In this document: one piece after another, positions 1 to 5,063 of the stretch
How the letters are laid out: the number at the start of each line of letters is the position of its first letter
Numbering within the stretch: position 1 is the stretch's first letter
Assembly: GCA_013298415.1 (NCBI GenBank)
Contig: JAAFHN010000135.1
Coordinates: 1-6,981, forward strand
Reading direction: 5' to 3'
DNA length: 6,981 nucleotides
Source: Comamonadaceae bacterium
Lineage (GTDB): Bacteria > Pseudomonadota > Gammaproteobacteria > Burkholderiales > Burkholderiaceae_C
Made by a program: the position numbers and the translations under genes
Notes under the pieces: generated by a model
Told to the model about the DNA's origin: nothing
The model's input: only the letters and a program-made list of their open reading frames with translations
The model's database searches: none

Positions 1-688
1 ATTCGGGCAAAAGCTCAGCCAAACCCATCGCCTGCCAACGATCCCAATATTGGCCTTCGCAATAGGCCCAGTCTTCATTCGGCCTCGCAGCCCGTGCCCA
101 AGCCAGCCCGCTCAAAGTCCGCTTCACCAGCACGCCCTGCCCGCGCCCGGGCGGCATTTGCGACAAGTTCGCCTGATCTGCCAAGCTGATCGAACACTGC
201 ACGCTGCCAATCCGCTCATCAGCGAGTGCATGCGCCAGCTCAGAGTTTTCGCCCGAATAGGCCGCCACCCGCAGCTTGCCAGCCTGCACCGCATCGGCGA
301 GCGCCTGCTGCACCTCGCCGCGCGCCAGCACATGCAGTGGGCAGCTGTGCAAGTGGCCAATGTCGATCCAATCCGTGCGCAAAGTCTTCAGCGCACGCTC
401 CACACCGAGCCTCACGCATTCGTAAGTCCAATCCGGCACGCCGTCCACACCGTAGCCAAACTTGGTACTCAATACAAACTCGCTGCGCCGATGCGCAATG
501 TGCCGCCCAATGCGCTCTTCGCTTCGGCCATAGCCGCGAGCGGTGTCGATCAAGTTGATGCCCAGATCCAGCACGCCATTGAGCAGCGCGCCCACGGCGT
601 TTTCATCGTCGATGCCGTCAAAGTGCATCGCACCAAAGCCGATGGGGGTGACTGAGAGTGGCGTGGTTCCAAAGGGCTGGGTTTGCAT
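1..688 (-). CDS. Aldo/keto reductase, C-terminal part beyond window edge
   Basis: An open frame runs from ATG at 688 to the window edge, giving 229 residues of a family usually near 300. It begins MQTQPFGTTPLSVTPIGFG, the usual aldo/keto reductase N-terminus. Residues matching the family catalytic tetrad are visible: D48 (in LIDTARGYG), Y53, K76 (in STKFG) and H114 (in GHLHS). HSCPLHVLARGEV followed by GKLRVAAYSGEN matches a subgroup of these NAD(P)H-dependent oxidoreductases, which reduce aldehydes and ketones in the cytoplasm. The substrate cannot be told. The start is chosen because family similarity begins there; only a weak GGA lies just upstream. It is divergent from the ABM-MarR-b561 operon, with 265 bp between the starts, so the MarR-type operator could also affect it, but no clear minus-strand promoter is visible. 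Confidence 0.9.
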   Translation of the reverse strand, partial: MQTQPFGTTPLSVTPIGFGAMHFDGIDDENAVGALLNGVLDLGINLIDTARGYGRSEERIGRHIAHRRSEFVLSTKFGYGVDGVPDWTYECVRLGVERALKTLRTDWIDIGHLHSCPLHVLARGEVQQALADAVQAGKLRVAAYSGENSELAHALADERIGSVQCSISLADQANLSQMPPGRGQGVLVKRTLSGLAWARAARPNEDWAYCEGQYWDRWQAMGLAELLPE

Positions 689-859
689 GGTTTCCGGGTT
701 CTGGCTTTGGATTGAGGGCTTGGCGCGCAGCGGCCAGCTTGGTAAGCGTATCTCAGCATGGACTCGCCATCCCACTGCCGCTTCCTCCTCGCGGAAAGTG
801 TTGAAGTCCGCGTCGCGACCCGAGCGAAACCGAGAAAGTCTAAGTGGGGAAGACGCTAT

Positions 860-888
860 TTGACAACCAGTTCACATATAAGTAAACT
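860..888 (+). promoter_or_regulatory. Sigma70-type promoter of the ABM-marR-b561 operon
   Basis: A perfect -35 hexamer TTGACA (860-865) is followed after exactly 17 bp by TAAACT (883-888), which matches the -10 consensus at four of six positions. Transcription would start near 895, leaving about 60 nt of leader before the ATG at 954. Both hexamers lie in or on the arms of the inverted repeat at 860-897, so a bound repressor would block RNA polymerase. Confidence 0.7.
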
Positions 889-897
889 GGTTGTCAA
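860..897. promoter_or_regulatory. Perfect 13-bp inverted repeat, likely MarR-family operator
   Basis: The left arm TTGACAACCAGTT (860-872) is perfectly complementary to the right arm AACTGGTTGTCAA (885-897), with a 12-bp AT-rich spacer. The arm centres are 25 bp apart. Each arm contains a TTGNCAA core that is itself a small palindrome, so the site may hold two dimers. The second gene of the operon encodes a MarR-type regulator, and this family typically autoregulates through such palindromes over its own promoter. That this regulator binds here is inference. Confidence 0.7.
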
Positions 898-942
898 CTC
901 AGCGCTTCTGCGGAGTCCACCGATTCGGGTTCGATCGGCTTT

Positions 943-947
943 GGAGG
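943..947 (+). promoter_or_regulatory. Ribosome binding site fixing the ABM gene start
   Basis: GGAGG lies 6 nt before the ATG at 954. It selects this start over an in-frame TTG at 891, which lies inside the operator and would place non-family sequence before an otherwise normal signal peptide. Confidence 0.8.
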
Positions 948-953
948 CATTTC

Positions 954-1316
954 ATGTTCCGTCAGGCATTCATCGCAGCGTTTTTGTGCGCGTCCACCCT
1001 CGGCTTCAGCGCCGCAGCCCAGGAGAGCAAGGTGGTGCTCATCAACGTGTTTGAGCTGGAAGCCGAGCAAGAGGCCCCGGTGATGGCGGTTTGGCTGCAG
1101 TCGAAAGACTTCTTAGCCAAGCAGCCCGGCTACATCAACACCCGGATGCACAAAAACATCGACGCCGCCGGCAAATTTCGCTTCATCAACGTGGCCGAAT
1201 GGGCCTCGCCGCAAGACTTTCGCGCGGCCAGCAAGGCCATGAACGAAAGCGCTGTGCCCAAAATGCCGCAAGGCGTGCGCTTCTCGCCCGGTCTCTTCAC
1301 CGTCGTGGCGCAATGA
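954..1316 (+). CDS. Exported antibiotic-biosynthesis-monooxygenase (ABM) domain protein
   Basis: A 120-residue protein. Residues 1-22 form a Sec-type signal peptide: MFRQ, a hydrophobic core AFIAAFLCASTLGF, then SAAA before Q23, a plausible AxA cleavage site. The mature part, about 98 residues, is one ABM-like ferredoxin-fold domain, with beta strand VVLINVFELEAE, then KQPGYINTRMHKNID, then GKFRFINVAEWASPQDF. Characterised ABM proteins such as the quinol monooxygenase YgiN and small haem-degrading enzymes are mostly cytoplasmic, so export is a notable trait. Its reaction is unknown. The stop codon overlaps the next gene's start (ATGA, 1313-1316), so it is probably translationally coupled to the MarR gene. 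It is first in the operon and directly downstream of the putative operator. Domain call secure; enzymatic role not shown. Confidence 0.85.
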   Translation: MFRQAFIAAFLCASTLGFSAAAQESKVVLINVFELEAEQEAPVMAVWLQSKDFLAKQPGYINTRMHKNIDAAGKFRFINVAEWASPQDFRAASKAMNESAVPKMPQGVRFSPGLFTVVAQ

Positions 1317-1849
1317 CCGCAGGCTTGCAAAGCCAAGAAATCGATCAGCTTTTCATTTCGGTTTTTCGGCTGAACGGCGCGCTGCTCGCCGCAGGCGATG
1401 CGCTCACCCAGGCGCATGGCATCACGTCTGCCCGCTGGCAAGTTTTGGGCGCTCTTTCCATCAACGCCCGAGCGATGACGATGCCGCAAATCGCCGACTA
1501 CATGGGCCTCACGCGCCAGGCCGTGATCAAGCAAGTCAAGCTCTTGGTGGCCGATGGCTTCATCGCCGCCCAGCACAACGCGGCGCACAAGCGCTCCGAC
1601 CTGTGGCTGCTCACGCCCCTAGGCGCAGCCAAATACGGCGAAGTGATGCAGGCCCAGCGGCTGTTGCTGCAAAGCTGGCGCGAAGGCGTGTCAGACGAGG
1701 AAGTGCAGCTTTGCACCCGCATCCTGCAAACGCTCAGCGCATCGGTGCAGCGCGCATCGGTGCAGTGTGCATCGGTCCAGTGTGCGTCTGACGCTGCGGA
1801 CATCGCGAGCGCCATGCATCACCCCAACAAGAAGGAAGTACAAACATGA
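1313..1849 (+). CDS. MarR-family transcriptional regulator
   Basis: A 178-residue winged-helix regulator. An N-terminal dimerisation helix (about 8-35) precedes GITSARWQVLGALSI (36-50), a typical MarR segment. The recognition region is MTMPQIADYMGLTRQAVIKQVKLLVADGFI (55-84), and the wing AAHKRSDLWLLTPLGAAKYGEV (90-111) carries the conserved basic residue and TPLG turn. Helices from about 112 to 141 complete the dimer domain. The ATG overlaps the ABM stop and has no Shine-Dalgarno sequence of its own, which suggests coupled translation. The gene ends in another ATGA overlap with the cytochrome gene. The C-terminal tail is longer than usual and contains a threefold ASVQ(R/C) repeat (143-157). 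Being inside the operon behind a promoter-spanning palindrome, it is probably an autorepressor. The ligand is unknown; related regulators respond to phenolics, quinones or oxidants. Confidence 0.9.
   Translation: MTAGLQSQEIDQLFISVFRLNGALLAAGDALTQAHGITSARWQVLGALSINARAMTMPQIADYMGLTRQAVIKQVKLLVADGFIAAQHNAAHKRSDLWLLTPLGAAKYGEVMQAQRLLLQSWREGVSDEEVQLCTRILQTLSASVQRASVQCASVQCASDAADIASAMHHPNKKEVQT
1739..1783 (+). repeat. Three tandem 15-bp repeats within the MarR gene
   Basis: Three in-frame 15-bp units occur back to back: GCATCGGTGCAGCGC, GCATCGGTGCAGTGT and GCATCGGTCCAGTGT, followed by a decayed GCGTCTG. They encode ASVQR, ASVQC and ASVQC at residues 143-157, after the last core helix. The unit length is a multiple of three, so slippage would change tail length without breaking the frame. 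Two of the units add a cysteine. Confidence 0.85.
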
Positions 1850-2403
1850 GCCAAACCCCTGCTTTGCCCGCGCCCACTCGCTACCACGGCGCTCTGATCG
1901 CCCTCCACTGGCTGCTGGCCCTGTTGCTGGCCATCGCGCTCATCATGGGCAGCCAGCAGCTCGTGCACATCCACAACAGCTCGCCAGAAAAAGTGTTGGC
2001 CCTTCGCGCGCACATGGTTGCCGGCGGCTTGATTTTGCTGCTCAGCTTGGCGCGCCTCGTGGTGCGGCTGCGCACACCCAAGCCAGCGCCCGCTGAAACC
2101 GGCCACGCCTTGCTCGACAAGCTGGCTCGCCTCACCCACATCGCGCTCTATTTGCTGGTGTTCGCCATGGCGGCCAGCGGCATCGCGCTGTCGATTCAGG
2201 CCAACTTGCCTGCAGCCGTGTTTGCCCAAACTGCGCCGCTGCCGCCCAACTTCGATGCCTATGCGCCGCGGCTTGCCCACGGCATCATTTCCAAAGCCCT
2301 GATGGCGCTGATTGCGCTGCACGCCATCGCCGCGCTCTACCACCAGTTCGTGCGCAAAGACAAGCTGCTGCTTCGCATGTGGTGGTCGAAGGCGCGCAAC
2401 TGA
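1846..2403 (+). CDS. Cytochrome b561, CybB-like membrane di-heme protein
   Basis: A 185-residue, four-helix inner-membrane protein of the bacterial cytochrome b561 family. Predicted membrane segments are about 16-36, 55-75, 97-117 and 145-167. Comparison from memory with E. coli CybB puts heme-ligand histidines at H21 (ALHW), H56 (RAHM), H145 (RLAHG) and H159 (ALHAIAALYH). The 14-residue spacing of the last pair is that expected for ligands to two stacked b hemes. The C-terminus KDKLLLRMW resembles the family ending. CybB of E. coli oxidises superoxide and passes electrons to ubiquinone; the same role here is plausible but not proven. The start overlaps the MarR stop (ATGA), and AGGA at 1833-1836 gives a reasonable ribosome site. 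It is last in the operon, and a 162-bp palindrome lies 43 bp downstream. Confidence 0.9.
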   Translation: MSQTPALPAPTRYHGALIALHWLLALLLAIALIMGSQQLVHIHNSSPEKVLALRAHMVAGGLILLLSLARLVVRLRTPKPAPAETGHALLDKLARLTHIALYLLVFAMAASGIALSIQANLPAAVFAQTAPLPPNFDAYAPRLAHGIISKALMALIALHAIAALYHQFVRKDKLLLRMWWSKARN

Positions 2404-2446
2404 GGAAGTAGCACAGCGCCGTGGCTCGGTGGGCCCCAGCTCCCAA

Positions 2447-2608
2447 GGAAGCTCTGCAAAACCCCCTTGCGGCCATCGCGGGCCAACTCCGGGCGCTCAG
2501 CGTCGTTGAAAAGCTCGCAAATAGCAATGCTATTTGACTCACTTTTCGCCTAGCTGAGCCTCCCGGATGCGGCCCGCGCTGATCCACAAAGGGCTCTGCA
2601 GAGCTTCC
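2447..2608. repeat. 162-bp imperfect palindrome (MITE- or REP-like element)
   Basis: The left and right halves of this interval are inverted copies. Perfect 12-bp ends GGAAGCTCTGCA (2447-2458) and TGCAGAGCTTCC (2597-2608) enclose matching internal blocks: CGCGGGCC/GGCCCGCG, TCCGGG/CCCGGA, GCTCAGC/GCTGAGC and GAAAAG/CTTTTC. At the centre is CAAATAGC-AAT-GCTATTTG (2518-2536). By eye roughly 70% of the positions pair. The element fills nearly the whole gap between the cytochrome gene and the convergent esterase gene, ending one base before the esterase stop codon. It encodes no protein. Transcribed from either side it would form a long hairpin, so it could serve as a shared terminator. No target-site duplication was recognised. 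Confidence 0.75.
2518..2536. terminator. Central hairpin, possible bidirectional terminator
   Basis: A perfect 8-bp stem with a 3-nt loop (CAAATAGC, AAT, GCTATTTG) lies at the centre of the large palindrome, between convergent genes. The outer pairs are AT-rich and no clean T-run follows on either strand, so it is a weak match to a classical rho-independent terminator. Its function may come from the whole 162-bp fold. Confidence 0.35.
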
Positions 2609-3313
2609 CTAAGCGGCGGCCAACACCTTGCGCAGCCAGCGCTCCAAATCGCGCACTTCTGGCCCGCAAACGCTGTGGGCCATGGGATACGTGTGCCAAT
2701 CGACCTGGTGGCCGACTGAATGCAACGCGGATAAGCTCGCCTGGCCGCGCGCAAGCGTCACCACATCGTCGTGTGTACCGTGGGCGAGAAAGATAGGCGT
2801 CTTGGCGTTGGCGCTGTGTTTTCCAGCGGCGCGTTCGGTGGTGAATTCCGATGCCAGTGGCAAATAGCCCGACATGCCCGCCACACCTGCCAGCCGCTCG
2901 CGGTAGCGCAAACCCACCAGCAAGGCCATCGCACAGCCCTGGCTGAAGCCTGCCACCACGGTGCGCTGCGCTGGCACGCCGCGCGCGGCCTCCAGCGCCA
3001 GCAGCGCTTCAATGGCAGCCTGGCTCTCGCGCAGACCCACCGCGTCTTCCACACTGCGGTCGTGCCCAATGTCGTACCAAGCAGGCATGCGGTAGCCGCC
3101 GTTGATGGTGACCGGCCGCTCGGGCGCGCTCGGAAAAATCCAGCGCATGCCGCCCTCCAAACCCGGCACCCCGCGCAAATCAATCTCTTGCACAAAGGGC
3201 ACAAAATCATCCGCACTTGCGCCCAAGCCATGCATCACGATGATGCTGGCGCTGGGCTCGGGGCCGGTGGTGAATTCGAGGCAGGGGAGCAGATGGGTAG
3301 GCGCGAATGTCAT
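2609..3313 (-). CDS. Carboxylesterase/phospholipase family alpha/beta hydrolase
   Basis: A 234-residue hydrolase, near the usual family length of about 220. Early motif SIIVMHGLGASADDF (residues 22-37) is the oxyanion-side HG block, followed by RWIFPSAPERPVTINGGYRMPAWYD. The nucleophile is S124 in AGFSQGCAM, the acid is probably D183 in AHGTHDDVV, and the histidine is H213 in YPMAHSV. Such enzymes are cytoplasmic serine esterases acting on short acyl esters or lysophospholipids; the true substrate is unknown. ATG at 3313 is chosen because family similarity starts there, though the frame is open further upstream and no Shine-Dalgarno sequence is seen. Its ATG overlaps a TGA in another frame that ends a remnant of a LysR gene tail, suggesting a past ATGA coupling to that regulator. 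It may now depend on read-through from the VOC operon 142 bp upstream on the same strand. Confidence 0.92.
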   Translation of the reverse strand: MTFAPTHLLPCLEFTTGPEPSASIIVMHGLGASADDFVPFVQEIDLRGVPGLEGGMRWIFPSAPERPVTINGGYRMPAWYDIGHDRSVEDAVGLRESQAAIEALLALEAARGVPAQRTVVAGFSQGCAMALLVGLRYRERLAGVAGMSGYLPLASEFTTERAAGKHSANAKTPIFLAHGTHDDVVTLARGQASLSALHSVGHQVDWHTYPMAHSVCGPEVRDLERWLRKVLAAA

Positions 3314-3335
3314 GGGGCAGGATTCTGCCCAACAC
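3162..3335. repeat. 174-bp direct repeat, copy 1
   Basis: This segment matches 6196-6369 in the same orientation, with 11 mismatches and no gaps by hand count (about 94% identity). It covers the first 51 codons of the intact esterase and 22 bp upstream. In the LysR frame, those upstream bases read V-G-Q-N-P-A-P-stop, resembling the LysR C-terminus VGQNAPP at the other copy. Similarity stops abruptly at 3335/3336. Confidence 0.92.
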
Positions 3336-3455
3336 GGCGTCAGCCGTCGCCGCGCATTCGCCACTGCACATCCGCACCTGCTGATGGCGCGCGTTCGGTC
3401 CGCCGCGCTCGGTCTGCCATACCGCATGCGTCTTGGCACGCGGCTTGCGGCGCCG

Positions 3456-3929
3456 TCAATCTGCGTCGCGCACCGCCGCCTCGATTGCCGCAATGTCAAT
3501 TTTCTTTTGCTGCATCATGGCCGCCATGGCTTTGGCAGACACCTTTTTGTCGGCGCTCGTCGTCAGCTCCGTCAGCCGCTTCGGATACACCTGCCACGAA
3601 ACGCCGAAGCGATCTTTGAGCCAACCGCAAACGCTTTCTTCGCCACCGTTCGCGGTGAGCGCTGCCCACAGCCGATCAGTTTCCGCCTGATCCACCGTGC
3701 AGACCGAAATCGACACAGCTTCTGTGAGCGTGAACATCGGGCCAGCATCCAAGATTTGGTAAGGCGCGCCGCCAAGCGAGAAGTCGATCACCGAGAAGCG
3801 ACCAAACTCATTTTCACCATCAAAGACCGTCTCGACTCGGCTACCGGGGATCAAAGCGCAGTAAAGCTCTGCGGCCTCTTTGCCCCTTCCATCACGAAAC
3901 CAAAGGCAGGTGCGAATGGAACTGGTCAT
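3456..3929 (-). CDS. PhnB-like VOC (glyoxalase superfamily) protein
   Basis: A 157-residue protein of the PhnB-like vicinal-oxygen-chelate group, sometimes labelled 3-demethylubiquinone methyltransferase in databases without support. It opens with IRTCLWFRDGRGKEAAELYCALIPGSRV, where the family usually has LWFdgqaEEA. In the second half come the hallmarks TVDQAETDRLWAAL (78-91) and CGWLKDRFGVSWQVYP (101-116), then a tail AAMMQQKKIDIAAIEAA (136-152) that is very typical of the group. No metal-ligand set is obvious, so catalysis is uncertain. The start codon overlaps the SRPBCC stop (ATGA), with AGGAG at 3942-3938 eight bases upstream. It is last in a three-gene ArsR-SRPBCC-VOC operon, an arrangement seen in many bacteria; the substrate or ligand is unknown. 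Confidence 0.9.
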   Translation of the reverse strand: MTSSIRTCLWFRDGRGKEAAELYCALIPGSRVETVFDGENEFGRFSVIDFSLGGAPYQILDAGPMFTLTEAVSISVCTVDQAETDRLWAALTANGGEESVCGWLKDRFGVSWQVYPKRLTELTTSADKKVSAKAMAAMMQQKKIDIAAIEAAVRDAD

Positions 3930-4435
3930 GGTGTGGGCTCCTGCTTGGCCAGCAGCTCGTCGAGCCGCTCCATCGTGGACGCCATGCCTTCTTTCATGCC
4001 CATGTCCATCACTTGCTGCAGCGCCTCAGCAGAATCGTAGGAAATGCGGCTTTCCACCAGCGTGCGCTCGCCAAGGTCGGAAAAAGTCACCGTCCACTGG
4101 GAGCGTGGCATATCCGGGTTGAGCGCACCGGTTGAGTCACAAAATCCGTCGAGCGCGGTGTAGCCGTCGATTGGGCGAATGGTTTGGTAGTCCAGTCGCC
4201 CCCAATACTCTGGGCCGCTTGGGTCAACCATCACGTAGTGCCAGTGCCCGGCTTCTCGGAAGTCCATCGACTTTGTCTTGGTCGTCAGCGGTTTGGGCGC
4301 GAACCATTGATCCAGCAGCTCGCTTTTGGTGTGGCAATCCCACACGCGCTGCCGCCTGGCGCCAAACTCGCGCTTGATCGTCAAGCTGCGCTTTTCTTTG
4401 TCCACCAAGAAGTCAAATTGCAGCTCAGGTTTCAT
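3926..4435 (-). CDS. SRPBCC (AHSA1-like) domain protein
   Basis: A 169-residue single-domain START/Bet v1-like protein of the AHSA1 type. After a leader of about 16 residues come SLTIKREFGARRQRVWDCHTKSELLDQWFAP (17-47), the usual strand, helix and Trp-Phe-Ala-Pro signature. Further motifs are MDFREAGHWHYVMVDPSG (57-74), then EYWGRLDYQTIRP, and ERTLVESRISYDSAEALQQVMDMGMKEGMASTMERLDELL as the long C-terminal helix. Such folds bind hydrophobic small molecules; the ligand is unknown. The start overlaps the end of the ArsR gene by 11 bp, and GAAAGGA at 4449-4443 is a good ribosome site 7 nt upstream. The stop shares ATGA with the VOC gene. It is the middle gene of the operon and so likely controlled by the ArsR-type regulator. 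Confidence 0.9.
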   Translation of the reverse strand: MKPELQFDFLVDKEKRSLTIKREFGARRQRVWDCHTKSELLDQWFAPKPLTTKTKSMDFREAGHWHYVMVDPSGPEYWGRLDYQTIRPIDGYTALDGFCDSTGALNPDMPRSQWTVTFSDLGERTLVESRISYDSAEALQQVMDMGMKEGMASTMERLDELLAKQEPTP

Positions 4436-4769
4436 CGTCGTTTCCTTTCAGGTTGACCAACAGGGTGTCGAGGTTGTCGTAGCGGCTTTTCCACACGGCT
4501 TGTTGCTCGTCAAACCATTTTTCAACGGCCAGCAAGTTCTCTTGTTTCAAGGCGCAGGTTCGCACCCGACCCGCCTTCTGCGTGGTGATCAGCCCGCATC
4601 GTTCGAGCACCTTGATGTGCTTCAAGAACGCGGGCAGGCCCAGCCGATGGGGTGCCATCAGCTCCATGATGGAAGCCGAACCCTTTGCCAGCCGAGTGAC
4701 CACAGACCGCCGCGTTGCGTCGGCCAATGCGTGGAACACGTCGTCAAGCGTCGGTGAATAGGTTTCCAT
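4425..4769 (-). CDS. ArsR/SmtB-fold transcriptional regulator, non-metal type
   Basis: A 114-residue winged-helix regulator. LDDVFHALADATRRSVVTRLAKG (8-30) is the classic first-helix motif, followed by SASIMELMAPHRLGLPAFLKHIKVLERCGLITTQKAGRVRTCAL (31-74), which holds the recognition helix and wing. The metal-binding ELCVCDL motif of ArsR/SmtB is absent and SIMELMA stands in its place. Cysteines C58 and C72 are isolated, so a metal-sensing role is unlikely. The LPAFLKHIKVLE form resembles the branch commonly linked to SRPBCC/AHSA1 genes. ATG at 4769 is chosen because similarity begins at METYSPTLDDVF. The upstream in-frame extension crosses the AT-rich promoter-like region and is not family-like. 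No Shine-Dalgarno sequence precedes this ATG. It leads the ArsR-SRPBCC-VOC operon and probably represses it. Confidence 0.9.
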   Translation of the reverse strand: METYSPTLDDVFHALADATRRSVVTRLAKGSASIMELMAPHRLGLPAFLKHIKVLERCGLITTQKAGRVRTCALKQENLLAVEKWFDEQQAVWKSRYDNLDTLLVNLKGNDDET

Positions 4770-4776
4770 GTGGTGA

Positions 4777-4802
4777 ACTATAACACAACAGTTTGCCAAC
4801 TG
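4777..4802 (-). promoter_or_regulatory. Candidate promoter/operator of the ArsR operon
   Basis: On the minus strand TATAGT (4782-4777) is a good -10 element only 7 nt before the ATG at 4769, but no convincing -35 hexamer lies 16-18 bp further up. Immediately upstream is an imperfect palindrome CAGTTTGCCAACTG (4789-4802; five-base arms CAGTT/AACTG), a plausible regulator site. If the -10 is real, the mRNA would be leaderless or nearly so, which fits the missing ribosome site. Confidence 0.4.
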
Positions 4803-4844
4803 GAGATCTATTGGGCGACTGTCCTTGTCGCCGCTGACGAGCAA

Positions 4845-4853
4845 GTTGCCAAC
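4845..4853. promoter_or_regulatory. Possible second regulator half-site, GTTGCCAAC
   Basis: GTTG-C-CAAC is a perfect odd-centred palindrome. Its TTGCCAA core repeats the core of the palindrome at 4789-4802; the two cores are 53 bp apart, close to five helical turns. Both are followed by a CTGG within a few bases. This could be a second ArsR-type binding site in the ArsR/lipoprotein intergenic region, though the motif is short. Confidence 0.25.
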
Positions 4854-5000
4854 ACTGGGTGAGCGTATGCGGCACCGGTGGCGACCCGGCAATCCCTTGG
4901 TGGGCATGCCGCACTGTTGGTGTACTTCGGTTCAACCATTCGGCCGGGCCGACCCGTCGATGCCTCAGGGCGAGCGTGGGCTTGCCTCCGCGGTGGTCCT

Positions 5001-5028
5001 GGTCAAGTGCTCCCAAGCCCGCTTGACC
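5001..5028. promoter_or_regulatory. Inverted repeat in leader of the lipoprotein hydrolase gene
   Basis: GGTCAAG (5001-5007) and CTTGACC (5022-5028) are perfect inverted copies, extendable to 9-bp arms with one mismatch. They lie 35 bp before the ATG at 5064. It could be an operator or an mRNA hairpin. The right arm contains TTGACC, a -35-like hexamer, but the paired -10 would leave almost no leader, so the promoter itself is not identified. The rest of the 294-bp gap holds no recognisable gene. Confidence 0.35.
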
Positions 5029-5063
5029 CTGTGCAAAAATGGGTGAGATCCTTTGGAGCCGCG

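Noticed and set aside
50..655. Plus-strand 201-codon open frame
   Set aside because: It is antisense to the aldo/keto reductase frame, which shows family motifs and catalytic residues; the plus frame shows none.
1091..1312. Longer N-terminus for the MarR protein
   Set aside because: The extension is the out-of-frame reading of the ABM gene; MarR similarity begins after the ATG at 1313, which makes a normal ATGA overlap.
1739..1783. CRISPR-like repeat
   Set aside because: The units are contiguous 15-mers without spacers, in frame inside a coding region.
3314..3499. Longer N-terminus for the intact esterase
   Set aside because: The extension is Arg-rich and unlike the family; it crosses the repeat boundary at 3335/3336.
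2771..3619. Plus-strand 282-codon open frame across the esterase region
   Set aside because: Composition is Arg/His/Ala-rich without family motifs; it is antisense to the esterase and crosses into the VOC gene, a GC-rich shadow frame.
3102..4040. Plus-strand 312-codon open frame
   Set aside because: It spans the antisense of three well-supported genes and has no recognisable domain.
4878..5063. Longer N-terminus for the lipoprotein hydrolase
   Set aside because: It would bury a clear lipoprotein signal peptide; GGAG just before 5064 supports the shorter form.
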